From positions 248,001 through 312,000 of the forward strand of contig NZ_JARBFX010000001.1 of NCBI RefSeq assembly GCF_028863665.1: a stretch of 64,000 nucleotides of DNA. Direction: 5' to 3'. This document shows positions 45,142 to 57,177 of the stretch, in pieces. Numbering within the stretch: position 1 is the first letter of the stretch; each line of letters begins with the position of its first letter. The stretch is from Aquabacter sediminis (GTDB taxonomy: Bacteria; Pseudomonadota; Alphaproteobacteria; Rhizobiales; Xanthobacteraceae). The notes below the pieces were generated by a model that did not search any database, had not been told where the DNA came from, and saw only the letters and a program-made list of their open reading frames with translations. The position numbers were made by a program, and so were the translations under genes.

Positions 45142-46977
45142 ATGGCCTTTTCGGATTCCACTTACACGACACTTCGCGGCACGGCCTATGACGATCTGAT
45201 CGAAGGCACACAGCTCGCCGAGCGGCTACTGGGACACCGTGGCAACGACACGCTGATCGGCGCCGGTGGCGGCGACATCCTGAATGGCGGCAAGGGCAAT
45301 GACGTGATGATGGGAGGCGCAGGCGCCGACCTTTATCGCGTGAATGCCGATGGCGATCTCGTTGACGAGGAATCCGGCCAGGCGAGCGATGACGGCTCCA
45401 TCGACAGCGTGGTGGCCAAGGTGGATTTCACCCTCCCCGCCTTCGTGGAAAACCTGCGCCTGGCTGGCAGCGCGATCATCGGCACCGGCAACGAACTGGA
45501 CAATCTTCTGATCGGCAATGCCGCCGCCAACATGCTGTATGGCGGGGCCGGCAATGACGAGATATTCGGCCGCGCTGGCGACGATACGCTCTATGGCGGC
45601 GACGGCAACGACCATCTGGTGGGCGGCCAGGGCGCCGACATCCTGTTTGGCGGCGCCGGAGACGACATCCTGTCCGGCGGAGCGGGCAGCGACGTGTTGT
45701 ATGGCGGAGACGGCCATGATGTGCTCGGCGGCGGGGCTGGGGCGGACGATCTGTTCGGCGGCGCCGGGAACGACACCTTGCTGGGCGGTGCGGGATCCGA
45801 CTTCCTGGATGGCGGCCTCGGCGCCGATGTGATGCAGGGCGGCATCGGGGCCGACATCTACCTGGTGGATAATCTGGGCGACGTGGTCGACGAGCAGGGG
45901 CGCGACTGCGCCGTCGACACGGTCCTCTCCTCCGTGTCCTTCACCCTGGGGGACCGCGTGGAAAACCTGACCCTGCTGGGCATCGATGTCATTTCCGGCA
46001 CCGGCAATGACCTCGCCAACATCATCACCGGCAACAGCGCCGATAATCCGCTGTATGGCGGAGCCGGTCGGGATATCCTCTTCGGCGGCGCAGGACGGGA
46101 CTATCTGGATGGCGGTGCCGGCTCCGACCACATGTATGGCGGCGCGGGCTCCGACTATTATGTGGTGGATTCGCTCGGCGACGTGGCGGTCGAGGACGGC
46201 GGCACCGATGATGGCGCCTGGGACGTGGTCTATGCCGGGGTATCGTTCACCCTGGGCGACCATATCGAGGTGCTCCAGCTTCAGGGCAGCCAGGCGCTCT
46301 CCGGAACCGGCAATGATGGCGCCAACTACATCTACGGCAATGACGCCGCCAATGTACTGGCCGGCCTCGGCGGCAATGACTATCTGGATGGCGGCCTCGG
46401 CGCGGATGACATGCGCGGAGGTGCCGGCTCCGACTATTACAAGGTCGACAACATCCTCGACATCGTGAACGAGGTGTTCGGCCAGACCATTGATGACGGC
46501 TCCCTTGATACGGTCGAAAGCTCGGTCTCCTTCACGCTCAGCCAGAATGTCGAGAACCTCAACCTGACCGGCACCGCCGACCTGTCCGGCACCGGAAACG
46601 AGATCGGCAACCTGCTGGTGGGCAATGAGGGCGCCAATGTGCTTTCGGGCCTGGGCGGCAACGACTATCTCGCCGGCCGTGGCGGCAATGACGTGCTGGA
46701 TGGCGCCGCCGGAACCGACACGCTGGAAGGCAACCAGGGCGCCGACACCTTTGTGTTCGGCCTCGGCTACAGCTTTGACCAGATTGCCGATTTCGAGAAG
46801 GGCTCGGACACCATTCTGTTCAAGGCCGACCTTCAGGTGGCGAGCACCGAGGAACTCATGGCCCATGCCCAGCAATGGGGGAATGACGTGGCCTTCGTCT
46901 TCGGAAATGACGATGCCCTCCTGGTGCGCAACATGACGGTGGCGCAGTTCGACAGCGGCGATTTCCTCTTCGTCTGA
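45142..46977 (+). CDS. RTX calcium-binding repeat protein
   Basis: The 611-residue acidic protein has many GGxGxDxL nonapeptides (for example GGAGNDEIFGRAGDDTLYGGDGND). They lie in four roughly 100-residue modules, each ending with an SGTGN-like hinge and a fresh YxVDxxGDVVxE start. The C-terminus ends DTFVFGLGYSFDQIADFEKGSDTILF, as in serralysin-type RTX proteins exported by type I secretion. It has no signal peptide and no enzymatic domain. It probably binds Ca2+ outside the cell, for adhesion or an extracellular matrix. No T1SS genes lie nearby. Confidence 0.85.
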   Translation: MAFSDSTYTTLRGTAYDDLIEGTQLAERLLGHRGNDTLIGAGGGDILNGGKGNDVMMGGAGADLYRVNADGDLVDEESGQASDDGSIDSVVAKVDFTLPAFVENLRLAGSAIIGTGNELDNLLIGNAAANMLYGGAGNDEIFGRAGDDTLYGGDGNDHLVGGQGADILFGGAGDDILSGGAGSDVLYGGDGHDVLGGGAGADDLFGGAGNDTLLGGAGSDFLDGGLGADVMQGGIGADIYLVDNLGDVVDEQGRDCAVDTVLSSVSFTLGDRVENLTLLGIDVISGTGNDLANIITGNSADNPLYGGAGRDILFGGAGRDYLDGGAGSDHMYGGAGSDYYVVDSLGDVAVEDGGTDDGAWDVVYAGVSFTLGDHIEVLQLQGSQALSGTGNDGANYIYGNDAANVLAGLGGNDYLDGGLGADDMRGGAGSDYYKVDNILDIVNEVFGQTIDDGSLDTVESSVSFTLSQNVENLNLTGTADLSGTGNEIGNLLVGNEGANVLSGLGGNDYLAGRGGNDVLDGAAGTDTLEGNQGADTFVFGLGYSFDQIADFEKGSDTILFKADLQVASTEELMAHAQQWGNDVAFVFGNDDALLVRNMTVAQFDSGDFLFV

Positions 46978-47070
46978 AGTGGCCGGCCGCCGAGGGCGGG
47001 CGAGCAAGCCCGTTCAAGGCGCAGCCCTCAAGGTGGGCGGCTTCGGCTCCCGACACCACATCCAATCTCA

Positions 47071-47103
47071 ACCGGCCGCCCTCCCAGGCGGCCGGTCTCG
47101 TTT
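47071..47103. terminator. Hairpin with T-rich tail after the RTX gene
   Basis: A perfect 10-bp stem ACCGGCCGCC / GGCGGCCGGT (47071-47096) with a 6-base loop is followed by CTCGTTT. It ends the rightward RTX transcript and overlaps the stop of the leftward TMEM175-like gene, so it may serve both. Confidence 0.75.
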
Positions 47104-47702
47104 CAGCGTTTGGGGCCGCCGCTGGTCCGGCGTCCGGGAAGACGCGTGATAAGGTTCAACAAATAGGCCAGCATCGCATGTTCTGGCACCACAAGGGCCA
47201 GCAGCGCCGAGAGGGCCGCAGAGGCGATGAAGACCGGCAGGTGCGTGCCTGCCGCCCGACGCAGTGAGGCCGGCTCGTTGGGCGGAATATCCTTGAAGCG
47301 CAGGGCAATGGCGAACACGCTCAAGGCGATCATGTTGCCCGCATAGAAGAAGATGGCGGGCGCCAGCGATCCGTACTTTCCCACAAGGCTTGAAGAAAAC
47401 GGCACCAGGGTCACAAAGAACAAATAGACCAGTTGCAACTGCACCTGCGTGGACGTTGCCGTCTCAGCGTTCGTGCGCGCTTCCGCGATGCCGCGCCAGT
47501 GCGCGCCCAGGACGAAGAAGCTGATCACATAGGTCAAGGTCTGCGGCCATAAGCTCACCAGATGGGCTGTGAGATCCGCTGGGGTGGTGAGCGGCAGGTC
47601 GGGCGGCAGGCGAATGTCCAGCACCAGCACCGTCATGGCGAAGGCAAAGATGCCGTCGGTGAGACTGTCGAGGCGGGGCCTGGAAAATCGGTTCATCTGC
47701 AA
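47103..47702 (-). CDS. TMEM175/DUF1211 family membrane protein
   Basis: The 199-residue protein begins with RLDSLTDGIFAFAMTVLVLDI, the FSD-like signature of bacterial TMEM175 channels; the usual F is replaced by L here (SLTDG). About five or six membrane helices follow (residues 45-185). Bacterial members form tetrameric, weakly K+-selective channels. Whether this copy is an ion channel is inferred from the family. The terminator of the coxSLM operon lies about 90 bp upstream, so it is transcribed separately. Confidence 0.78.
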   Translation of the reverse strand: MQMNRFSRPRLDSLTDGIFAFAMTVLVLDIRLPPDLPLTTPADLTAHLVSLWPQTLTYVISFFVLGAHWRGIAEARTNAETATSTQVQLQLVYLFFVTLVPFSSSLVGKYGSLAPAIFFYAGNMIALSVFAIALRFKDIPPNEPASLRRAAGTHLPVFIASAALSALLALVVPEHAMLAYLLNLITRLPGRRTSGGPKR

Positions 47703-47787
47703 GCGGGCCCAATGCGAAACTGAAAGTCCACAGCCTGCCCGGCACCGCTTTCGGCGGCAAGGCCAAGGCCGCCGCGGGCGATGTCAT

Positions 47788-47823
47788 GAAAAAGCCAGCC
47801 GGATCGTCACGATCCGGCTGGCT
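47788..47823 (-). terminator. Rho-independent terminator of the coxSLM operon
   Basis: On the minus strand a perfect 14-bp stem AGCCAGCCGGATCG / CGATCCGGCTGGCT with a 3-base loop is followed by TTTTTC. It begins 24 bases after the coxM stop codon. Confidence 0.9.
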
Positions 47824-47846
47824 GTCACAGATCCGCTTCGGCTGCT

Positions 47847-48647
47847 TCAGCCGCCGATGGCTTCCACCGCGCGCTTGGCCATGACCTTCGCGAGGTGGGC
47901 GCGATAGTCCGCGCTGCCGTGCAGGTCCGCCATCACGTCGGACGGGTCAAGCGACAGGGCGTCGAGCGCATCGGGCGTGAAGGAGACCGCAAGCGCCGCC
48001 TCCGCCTCGCTCCAGCGGAAGACACCGCCCTGCCCCACGCCCGTGATCGCCACCCGCACCCCGCCGGCGGTCTCAGCCACGAAGGCGCCCGCCATGGCAT
48101 AGCGGGAGGCCGGGTTGCGGAACTTGCGATAGGCGGCCCGGACAGGCTTGGGGAAGGAGATGGCGAGAATGACCTCGTCCTCGGCCAGGGCGGTCTCGAA
48201 AAGGCCGGTGAAGAAGTCGTCGGCCGCGATCTCCCGCGCCGAGGTGATGATGGTAGCGCCCAAGGCCAGGCACGCGGCGGGATAGTCGGCGGTGGGGTCG
48301 TTATTGGCCACCGACCCGCCCATGGTGCCGCGATTGCGCACGGCGGGATCGCCGATCAGCCCGGCGAGGTCCGCGAGCGCCGGGATCACGGACCGGACAA
48401 CATCCGAGCCCGCGACCTTGGCATGGCGGGCCATGGCGCCGATCTTCACGCCGTCGCCGGTCGCCTCGATGGCATCGAGCCCCGGAACGGCGGACAGGTC
48501 CACCAGCGTGCCGGGCTGCGCCAGACGCTGCTTGAGCGTGGGCAGCAGCGTCTGCCCACCCGCCAGGAGCTTGGGCTCCGACACCTCGCGCAGCAAGGCG
48601 ACGGCGGCATCCACGGCGGCCGGGCGCTCATAATCGAAGGCATACAT
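47847..48647 (-). CDS. coxM: CO dehydrogenase-like medium (FAD) subunit
   Basis: The 266-residue protein has the FAD-binding landmarks KLLAGGQTLLPTLKQRL and GTMGGSVANNDPTADYPAA typical of CoxM and xanthine-dehydrogenase family medium subunits. It shuttles electrons from the [2Fe-2S] subunit to quinone or another acceptor. It is the last of the S-L-M genes on the minus strand, 14 bp from coxL, and is followed by a strong terminator. Confidence 0.9.
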   Translation of the reverse strand: MYAFDYERPAAVDAAVALLREVSEPKLLAGGQTLLPTLKQRLAQPGTLVDLSAVPGLDAIEATGDGVKIGAMARHAKVAGSDVVRSVIPALADLAGLIGDPAVRNRGTMGGSVANNDPTADYPAACLALGATIITSAREIAADDFFTGLFETALAEDEVILAISFPKPVRAAYRKFRNPASRYAMAGAFVAETAGGVRVAITGVGQGGVFRWSEAEAALAVSFTPDALDALSLDPSDVMADLHGSADYRAHLAKVMAKRAVEAIGG

Positions 48648-48660
48648 GCTCGCGTCTCCT

Positions 48661-51036
48661 TCACTCGGCCGCGCGGCGCGTCACGGCGCCCTGCGCGATG
48701 GCCCAGACCTTGGCCGGCGTCGCCGGCATGTGGATGTCCTGCGTCCCCAACGCATCGGTGAGCGCGTTGATGACGGCCGGCGGAGCGGCAATGGCCCCCG
48801 CCTCTCCGCAGCCCTTGATGCCGAGCGGATTTGAGGGGCAGCGGGTCTCCGTCAGGCCGACCGTGAAGGACGGCAGGTCGCCGGCGCGGGGCATGGTGTA
48901 GTCCATGTAGGAGCCGGTCACGAGCTGGCCGTCCTCATCATAGCGCACGCCTTCATGCAGCGCCTGGCCCACGCCCTGGGCGATGCCGCCATGGACCTGC
49001 CCCTCCACGATCATGGGATTGATGACCACACCGAAATCGTCCACCGCCACCCAGTTCACGATCTGCGTGACGCCCGTCTCCGGGTCCACCTCCAGTTCGC
49101 AGATGTGGCAGCCGGCGGGGAAGGTGAAGTTGGTGGGGTCGTAGAAGGCCCCTTCCTTCAGCCCCGGCTCAATCTCGGAGGTGGGGAATTTGTGCGCCAC
49201 ATAGGCATTGAGCGCCACTTCGGCGAACGCAAGCCCCCGGTCCGTTCCGGCCACCGTGAAGCGGCCATCCTTGAACTCGATGTCGCCTTCGCTCGCCTCA
49301 AGGATATGGGCGGCGATCTTCTTGGCCTTGGTCTCCACCTTGTCCAGCGCCTTGGAGATGGCGGACATGCCCACCGCACCCGAGCGCGAGCCATAGGTGC
49401 CCATGCCGAACTGCACCTTGTCGGTGTCGCCGTGGATGACGCTCACCTGGTCGATGGGAATGCCAAGGCGGGAGGACACAAGCTGCGCGAAGGTGGTCTC
49501 ATGACCCTGGCCGTGGCTGTGGGAGCCGGTGAGGACCTCCACATTGCCGGTGGGATTCACACGCACCTCTGCGCTCTCCCACAGGCCGACGCCGGCGCCG
49601 AGCGAGCCCACCGCCGCAGACGGCGCGATGCCGCAGGCCTCGATGTAGTTGGACAGGCCGATGCCCCGCAGCTTGCCGCGGCGCGCCGCCTCGGCCTTGC
49701 GCGCCGGAAAGCCGGCATAGTCGATGAGCGACAGGGCCTTATCCATGGACGCGGCATAGTCACCGGCGTCGTAGCACATGATGACCGGCGTCTGGTGCGG
49801 GAAGCTGGTGATGAAGTTGCGCCGGCGCATCTCGGCCGGGTCGATGCCCATCTCCCGCGCCGCCTTGTCGATGATGCGCTCCACCAGGAAGGTGGCCTCC
49901 GGCCGCCCGGCGCCGCGATAGGCATCCACCGGGGCGGTGTTGGTGTAGCGCGCATCCACCTCGCAATAGATGGCGGGGATGTCGTACTGGCCCGATAGCA
50001 GGGTGGCGTAGAGATAGGTGGGAATGCAGGACGCGAAGGTGGAGAGATAAGCGCCCATATTGGCGATGGTCTTCACCCGGAAGCCCAGGATCTTGCCATT
50101 GGCATCCAGCGCCAGCTCGCCATGGGTGATGTGGTCGCGTCCATGGGCGTCGGAGAGGAACGCCTCCGAGCGGTCCGAAGTCCATTTCACCGGCCGGCCC
50201 AGGCGCTTGGAGGCCCAGGCGCAGGCTGTCTCCTCGGCATAAATGAAGATCTTGGAGCCAAAGCCGCCGCCCACGTCGGGGGCGATCACGCGCAGCTTGT
50301 TCTCGGGCGCGAGCCCCACGAAGGCCGACAGGACGAGGCGTGCCACGTGGGGGTTCTGGCTGGTGGTCCAGAGGGTGAAGGCATCGTCACCGGAATCATA
50401 TTCGCCGATGGCGGCGCGCGGCTCCATGGGATTGGGCGCGAGGCGGTTGTTGACGATGTCGATGGCGGTGACCCGCGCCGCGCGGGCAAAGGCCGCCTCG
50501 GTCGCAGCCTTGTCGCCCAGCTCCCACTCATAGACGGTGTTGCGGGGCGCCACCTCGTGCACCTGCGCGACGCCTTCATCGGCGGCGGTGGCCAGATCCA
50601 CCACCGCGGGCAGGATCTCGTAATCCACCTCGATGGCGGCGGCGGCGTCCTTGGCCTGGTTCAGCGTGTCCGCCACCACCATGGCCACGTGGTCGCCCAC
50701 ATAGCGCACCTTGTCGAGCGCCAGTGCCGGATGGGGGCCCATGCGCATGGGCGAGCCATCCTTGGAATGGATCATCCAGCCGCAGATGAGCGAACCGATC
50801 TTGTCCTCGGCAATGTCCGCGCCGGTGAGGATCCCGACGACACCGGGCATGGCTGCTGCCGCGCTGGTGTCGATGGAGCGGATATTGGCGTGGGCATAAG
50901 GCGAGCGCAGGAAATAGGCGTGCGCCTGCCCGGGGCGGGACAGGTCGTCGGTATAGCGGCCCTTGCCGGTGATGAAGCGCTGGTCTTCCTTGCGCCGCAC
51001 GGGGGCGCCGATGGGTGTGACGGAGCTGGCGTTCAC
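48661..51036 (-). CDS. coxL: CO dehydrogenase-like large (Mo) subunit, form II
   Basis: The 791-residue Mo-binding subunit has the active-site loop AYRGAGR at residues 372-378 and the catalytic-glutamate segment [11 protein letters not shown] near the C-terminus. In true form I CO dehydrogenases the loop is AYXCSFR with a copper-ligating Cys; AYRGAGR defines form II, whose CO activity is often weak or whose substrate is unknown. The gene order S-L-M is also the form II order. Cofactor genes of the MocA, XdhC and CoxD/E types lie downstream on the same strand, so the enzyme is probably matured locally. The substrate is not certain. Confidence 0.92.
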   Translation of the reverse strand: MNASSVTPIGAPVRRKEDQRFITGKGRYTDDLSRPGQAHAYFLRSPYAHANIRSIDTSAAAAMPGVVGILTGADIAEDKIGSLICGWMIHSKDGSPMRMGPHPALALDKVRYVGDHVAMVVADTLNQAKDAAAAIEVDYEILPAVVDLATAADEGVAQVHEVAPRNTVYEWELGDKAATEAAFARAARVTAIDIVNNRLAPNPMEPRAAIGEYDSGDDAFTLWTTSQNPHVARLVLSAFVGLAPENKLRVIAPDVGGGFGSKIFIYAEETACAWASKRLGRPVKWTSDRSEAFLSDAHGRDHITHGELALDANGKILGFRVKTIANMGAYLSTFASCIPTYLYATLLSGQYDIPAIYCEVDARYTNTAPVDAYRGAGRPEATFLVERIIDKAAREMGIDPAEMRRRNFITSFPHQTPVIMCYDAGDYAASMDKALSLIDYAGFPARKAEAARRGKLRGIGLSNYIEACGIAPSAAVGSLGAGVGLWESAEVRVNPTGNVEVLTGSHSHGQGHETTFAQLVSSRLGIPIDQVSVIHGDTDKVQFGMGTYGSRSGAVGMSAISKALDKVETKAKKIAAHILEASEGDIEFKDGRFTVAGTDRGLAFAEVALNAYVAHKFPTSEIEPGLKEGAFYDPTNFTFPAGCHICELEVDPETGVTQIVNWVAVDDFGVVINPMIVEGQVHGGIAQGVGQALHEGVRYDEDGQLVTGSYMDYTMPRAGDLPSFTVGLTETRCPSNPLGIKGCGEAGAIAAPPAVINALTDALGTQDIHMPATPAKVWAIAQGAVTRRAAE

Positions 51037-51113
51037 GGGGTGTCCTCCCTCAAGGACGAATGCGTTCGTTCACTGCGTTCATTGGACAGATGCGCGGACG
51101 GCTCTGCGGCCGC

Positions 51114-51608
<495 letters not shown>

Positions 51609-51773
51609 GCACGACCTCCCCATCGGGCTGCTCGCCCCGGTCCGGCCGGAACCGATCGGACGAGGCGCGCCGTCCAGTTTCGAATTTTATGGGTTCCAGT
51701 GTGGGACGCGACGCTCCCTCCGGTCAAGCCGGACGAATGCCAGGCCCGTGCCGTGCGCGAATGGCGGACCGCT

Positions 51774-52856
51774 TCAGCGGCCCACCACCTCAACCTTTTC
51801 GGCGCTCGGGGCCCGCACCGGACGAGCCACGGCCTCCTTGGACCGCGGGGGCGCCTTGGCCGGGCTTTCCAGGCTCGGCGCGATGTCCTCGGGCCGGCGG
51901 GCATAGGCGGCGGCCAGGAAGCTGACAATGACCAGCTGGAAGAAGTGGAACATCATGGTGGGCGCAATGAGCACGCCCAGAGCCCCGCTCGACCCAAAGA
52001 TGACACCCGCCATGGGAAGACCCGTGGCGAGCGACTTCTTGGAGGCGCAGAACAAGGTGGCGATCCGGTCGGACGTGGAAAAGCCCAGCAGCCGGCACAC
52101 CAGCCCGACAATGCCATACACCACGAAGAAGAGTGCAATCACCGCAGCCGCCATGCCGACGAGCACAAGCGGGCTCTGCTTGTCCCAGACGCCGGCGGCG
52201 ACGGAATCGCAAAAGGAGTTGTAGACGATCATCAGGATGACCGCCCGGTCGGCCACCTTGATCACCGCCTTGTGGCGCGTGACGAAGGCGCGCAGCAACG
52301 GGCGCAACAGCTGGCCGACGCCCAGCGGCAGCAACACCATGATGACCAGCTTGAGAATGACCTTTTCCAGCGGCAGCCCGCCGCCATTGGCGTGCAGGTA
52401 CCAGGCCAGGAGCAGCGGCGTCACGAAGACGCCGATGAGGCTGGATATGGAGGCGTTGAAGATCGCCACCGGCACATTGCCGCGCGCCAGGGAAGTCATG
52501 GCCACCGAGGACGAGACGGTGGAGGGAAGCGCCGCAAGGAAGAACAAGCCCAACAGGACCTCGGCGGGGAAGATGCGCGCCAGAAGCGGCTGGGCCAGCA
52601 CAATCACGGCGGGAAACAGGACGAAGGTGGAAAGCTGCACAACCAGGTGCACGCGCCACTTGCCCGCGCTCTTCCACAGGTGCTCGGGCGCCAAGGTGAG
52701 CCCGTACAGGAAGAAGATGACGCCGATGCCATAGGTGGCGACGGTGTCCGCGTGCAGGATGCCACCGGTCTGTCCCGGAGCGGGCCATGCCAGAGCAAGG
52801 GCCACCGTCGCCGCAAGCGCCGGCAGGAATGGATCAATCTTCAATCGTAGCGACAT
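51774..52856 (-). CDS. SBF-like bile acid/sodium symporter family protein (YfeH-like)
   Basis: The 360-residue membrane protein has about nine or ten helices, with [33 protein letters not shown] and [14 protein letters not shown]. The paired SVAMT and SLATGLP segments mark the SBF-like superfamily (bile acid:sodium symporter/YfeH). The C-terminal 40 residues are Pro- and Lys-rich and cytoplasmic. Substrates of this subgroup are largely unknown. It starts with an ATG at 52856 and is divergent from the liv operon, across a region with a striking palindrome. Confidence 0.85.
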   Translation of the reverse strand: MSLRLKIDPFLPALAATVALALAWPAPGQTGGILHADTVATYGIGVIFFLYGLTLAPEHLWKSAGKWRVHLVVQLSTFVLFPAVIVLAQPLLARIFPAEVLLGLFFLAALPSTVSSSVAMTSLARGNVPVAIFNASISSLIGVFVTPLLLAWYLHANGGGLPLEKVILKLVIMVLLPLGVGQLLRPLLRAFVTRHKAVIKVADRAVILMIVYNSFCDSVAAGVWDKQSPLVLVGMAAAVIALFFVVYGIVGLVCRLLGFSTSDRIATLFCASKKSLATGLPMAGVIFGSSGALGVLIAPTMMFHFFQLVIVSFLAAAYARRPEDIAPSLESPAKAPPRSKEAVARPVRAPSAEKVEVVGR

Positions 52857-52982
52857 GACGGGCAAGAAGTCCTGAGGACGAAATGCTCCGCGGCCGTCTC
52901 CTCCCCCGGCCCTAAGAAAGGCCGGGTCACCCCAAATGCTTGTTTTTGTCCGGCGTCCGCCGCCTGAGGCGCCGGCACCGCT

Positions 52983-53010
52983 CTGGTATACCCGTATACA
53001 GGTATACCAG
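52983..53010. promoter_or_regulatory. 28-bp GTATAC-rich palindrome before the liv operon
   Basis: The arms CTGGTATACC and GGTATACCAG pair perfectly around a central GTATAC. Three GTATAC units lie 9 bp apart. The site is in the divergent region between the SBF-like gene and livH. TGGTATACCA resembles GntR-family operators, so it is a candidate binding site for a regulator whose gene is not in the window. Confidence 0.75.
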
Positions 53011-53202
53011 ATTTATCTCAACGCACCTGAAGTGGTGCCCTTTCCCGCCGCGCACGAGGACGTGAGAAGGACGACCGTCCACACCCCCCTTTGGACCATT
53101 TGTGTCAAAACGCGGGCCGCGCTATGACTCAAAGGGTACGCTCGCCCGTTCATGAGGCACGATCAAAGATTAGGCGTACACACAGAGAGGGGCAGTTGTC
53201 GG

Positions 53203-54119
<917 letters not shown>

Positions 54120-54120
<1 letters not shown>

Positions 54121-55547
54121 TGGCCCTCGCCACCCCGGCGAAGACCCCGCCTTCCGCCTTCGCGGCGGCCCTGAAGGACGCCCTCATCAGCGGGGCCATC
54201 ACGGCCCTGCTCTTCCTTCCCCTCGTGGGAATGCGCGCCACGGAGACCTCCGCGGGCCCCCTGATCCTCACCTACCGGTTCGGCCTGGTGGCCATCTTCG
54301 CCGGGGCGGTGGCGGTCCTGCGCTTCATCCTGCTGCTGACCCTGTGGCGCCCGGGACGGGTAAAGCGCAGCGGCGGAAATCCCGCCCTCGCTGCGGCGGG
54401 GGAGCGCCTGGGCGGCGTGGTCAAGCCGGCCTTCTTCGCGCTCCTGGTGCTTTATCCGGTGCTGGCCGTCCTCGGCTCCGGAGGCCTGGGCCCCAGCCGC
54501 TACTGGATCGACCTCGGCATCTACATCCTGACCTATGTGATGCTGGGCTGGGGGCTGAACATCGTGGTGGGCCTGGCCGGCCTGCTCGACCTTGGCTATG
54601 TGGCCTTCTATGCGGTGGGCGCCTATACCTTCGCGCTTCTCTCCACCAGCATCCCGGTGAACGAATTCCTGGCCGGCGCACTCGGCGCCGATTTCTGGAA
54701 GGCCTGGAGCTTCTGGGTCTGCCTGCCCATTTCCGGCCTGCTGGCGGGCCTGTGGGGCGTGATTCTGGGCTTCCCGGTTTTGCGCCTGCGGGGCGATTAC
54801 CTCGCCATCGTGACGCTGGCCTTCGGCGAGATCATCCGCCTGGTGCTCATCAACTGGGTGGACCTGACCAATGGCGGGGCGGGCATCTCTTCCATTCCGC
54901 CCATCACCTTCTTCGGCATTCCCTTCTCCTCGGGCGAAGGGGGATTTGCCGAGCGGCTCGGGATCGCGTTCGATCCCATGCACCGCAACATCTTCCTCTA
55001 TTTCGTCATCCTGGTCCTTGCCGCCCTCACCGCCATCGCCACCGTGCGCCTGCGCCGCATGCCGGTGGGCCGCGCCTGGGAGGCCTTGCGCGAAGACGAG
55101 ATCGCCTGCCGGTCGCTGGGTATCAACACCACGCTCACCAAGCTCACCGCCTTCGCGACGGGAGCGATGTTCGGCGGGTTTGCGGGCGCCTTCTTTGCGG
55201 TGCGCATCCGCTTCGTATCGCCGGAATCCTTCACCTTCATGGAATCGGCCGTGATCCTGGCCATCGTCGTGCTTGGCGGCATGGGCTCGCAGATGGGGGT
55301 CGCGGTTTCCGCCATCCTGCTCATTGGCGGCATGGAAATGCTGCGCAACCTGACCTTCCTGAAAGACCCCTGGCTGTTCGGGCCGGACTTCGACCCCACC
55401 CTCTATCGCATGCTCATCTTCGGCTTCGCCATGGTTGCGGTCATGGTGTGGCGGCCGCGCGGGCTGGTCTCCAGCCGCATGGCCACCATCTTCCTGAAGG
55501 AGCGCAAGAAGGTGTCGGGCGACCTGGTGAAGGAGGGCCACGGATGA
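54120..55547 (+). CDS. livM: Branched-chain amino-acid-type ABC permease LivM
   Basis: The 475-residue protein is longer than many LivM proteins because of an extra N-terminal membrane segment of about 110 residues. The core is LivM: GLNIVVGLAGLLDLGYVAFYAVGAY and AWEALREDEIACRSLGINTTLTKLTAF, the coupling loop. It is the second pore subunit. The start ATG overlaps the livH stop by one base, and its own stop overlaps the livG start (ATGA), so the subunits are translated in series. Confidence 0.92.
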
Positions 55548-56455
55548 GACCCTGGGAACAGGACCCCATCCTCACGGTGGACCACCTGTCCATGCGCTTC
55601 GGAGGACTGGTGGCGGTGGGAGACGTCTCCTTCCACGCCGGCCGGGGGCAGGTGACCGCTGTGATAGGCCCCAATGGCGCGGGCAAGACCACGGTCTTCA
55701 ACTGCATCACCGGCTTCTACAAGCCGTCCGTCGGCCGCCTGGCCTTGGCCCATGGGGGCGCGCCCAGCCCACAGGAGCTGGCGGAGCTGACCCGCAACGG
55801 CCTCGCCCACGCCCGCACGCGAGCCGGTGACCTCTATCTCCTGGAGCGCCTGCCCGACCACAAGGTGGCCTCCGCCGCAAAGGTGGCGCGCACCTTCCAA
55901 AACATCCGCCTCTTCTCGGGCATGACCGTGCTGGAGAACCTGCTGGTGGCCCAGCATATGAGCCTGACCCAGAGCGGCCTGATGAACCCGGCCGCCCTCC
56001 TCAACCTGCCCTCCTGGCGGCGGCAGGAGAAGGCGGCGGTGGCACGGGCGGTGGAATGGCTGGAGCGCATCCAGCTCACCCACCGCGCCGACGATCCGGC
56101 GGGCGACCTTCCCTATGGCGACCAACGCCGGCTGGAGATTGCCCGCGCCATGTGCTCGGAACCCGTGCTGCTGTGCCTGGACGAGCCGGCCGCCGGCCTC
56201 AACCCGCGCGAATCTTTGGCGCTGAACACCCTCCTCCTGTCGCTGCGGAACGAGCACAAGACGTCCGTGCTCCTCATCGAGCATGACATGAGCGTGGTCA
56301 TGGAGATTTCGGACCACGTGATCGTGCTGGAATATGGCCGCAAGATCGCCGACGGGACGCCGGAAGAGGTGCGCTCCGATCCCAAGGTCATCGCCGCCTA
56401 TCTGGGCGTGGACGAGGACGCGGTCGAGAGCGTCGAGGCGGAGGTGGGCGCATGA
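55544..56455 (+). CDS. livG: Branched-chain amino-acid-type ABC ATPase LivG
   Basis: The 303-residue ATPase has Walker A GPNGAGKTTVFN, Q-loop RTFQNIRLF, signature LPYGDQRRLEIARAM and Walker B LLCLDEPAAGLNP. The insertion after Walker A (about 45 residues, LALAHGGAPSPQEL...) makes it longer than classic LivG (about 255). It powers the importer with LivF. The start overlaps the livM stop (ATGA) and its stop overlaps the livF start. Confidence 0.92.
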   Translation: MRPWEQDPILTVDHLSMRFGGLVAVGDVSFHAGRGQVTAVIGPNGAGKTTVFNCITGFYKPSVGRLALAHGGAPSPQELAELTRNGLAHARTRAGDLYLLERLPDHKVASAAKVARTFQNIRLFSGMTVLENLLVAQHMSLTQSGLMNPAALLNLPSWRRQEKAAVARAVEWLERIQLTHRADDPAGDLPYGDQRRLEIARAMCSEPVLLCLDEPAAGLNPRESLALNTLLLSLRNEHKTSVLLIEHDMSVVMEISDHVIVLEYGRKIADGTPEEVRSDPKVIAAYLGVDEDAVESVEAEVGA

Positions 56456-57174
56456 GCGAGCCGCTGCTCTCCGTCCGCGACGTGCGCACCCATTACGGCA
56501 AGATCATCGCCCTCAAGGGCGTGGACCTGGATGTCCATGAAGGCGAGATCGTTACCATTATCGGCGCCAACGGAGCCGGCAAGTCCACCTTGATGATGAC
56601 GGTCTGCGGCGCTCCACGCGCCAGCACGGGGCAGATCCGGTTTGCGGGGGAGGACATCACCCAGCTGCCCACCCACGAAATCTCCCGCCGGCGCATCGCC
56701 CAGTCGCCGGAGGGGCGACGCATCTTCCCGCGCATGACGGTCTATGAGAACCTTCAGATGGGCGCCGCCATCGACGGCTACGCCCATTTCGAGGCGGACC
56801 TGGAACGCATGTTCGAGATGTTCCCCCGCCTGAAAGAACGGCTGCACCAGCGGGGCGGGACGCTTTCGGGCGGCGAACAGCAGATGCTGGCCATCGCCCG
56901 CGCGCTCATGAGCCGCCCCCGGCTGCTTCTCCTGGACGAGCCGTCCTTGGGCCTCGCGCCCCTCGTGGTGCGCCAGATCTTCGACGTGATCCGCGACCTG
57001 AACGAGACCGAGGGGCTCACTGTCTTCCTCGTGGAGCAGAACGCCTATCATGCGCTGAAGCTCGCCCATCGCGGCTATGTGCTGGTGAACGGCGCCATCA
57101 CGCTGTCGGGAACGGGCCGCGAGCTGCTGGAGAGCCCGGAAGTGCGTGCCGCCTATCTGGAAGGGGGAGCCTGA
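56452..57174 (+). CDS. livF: Branched-chain amino-acid-type ABC ATPase LivF
   Basis: The 240-residue ATPase has Walker A GANGAGKSTLMM, signature LSGGEQQMLAIARALM and Walker B LLLLDEPSLGLAP, as in LivF. It starts within the ATGA overlap with livG. With LivG it drives uptake of amino acids or similar compounds; such paralogous operons often carry amides, urea or aromatic acids instead of leucine, so the substrate is open. Confidence 0.92.
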   Translation: MSEPLLSVRDVRTHYGKIIALKGVDLDVHEGEIVTIIGANGAGKSTLMMTVCGAPRASTGQIRFAGEDITQLPTHEISRRRIAQSPEGRRIFPRMTVYENLQMGAAIDGYAHFEADLERMFEMFPRLKERLHQRGGTLSGGEQQMLAIARALMSRPRLLLLDEPSLGLAPLVVRQIFDVIRDLNETEGLTVFLVEQNAYHALKLAHRGYVLVNGAITLSGTGRELLESPEVRAAYLEGGA

Positions 57175-57177
57175 GCC

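Noticed and set aside
45226-47007. A 593-codon minus-strand frame opposite the RTX gene
   Set aside because: Its apparent repeats are the complement of the RTX repeats; the plus frame has clear GGxGxD motifs.
48661-51036. Form I aerobic CO dehydrogenase
   Set aside because: The active-site loop is AYRGAGR and not AYXCSFR.
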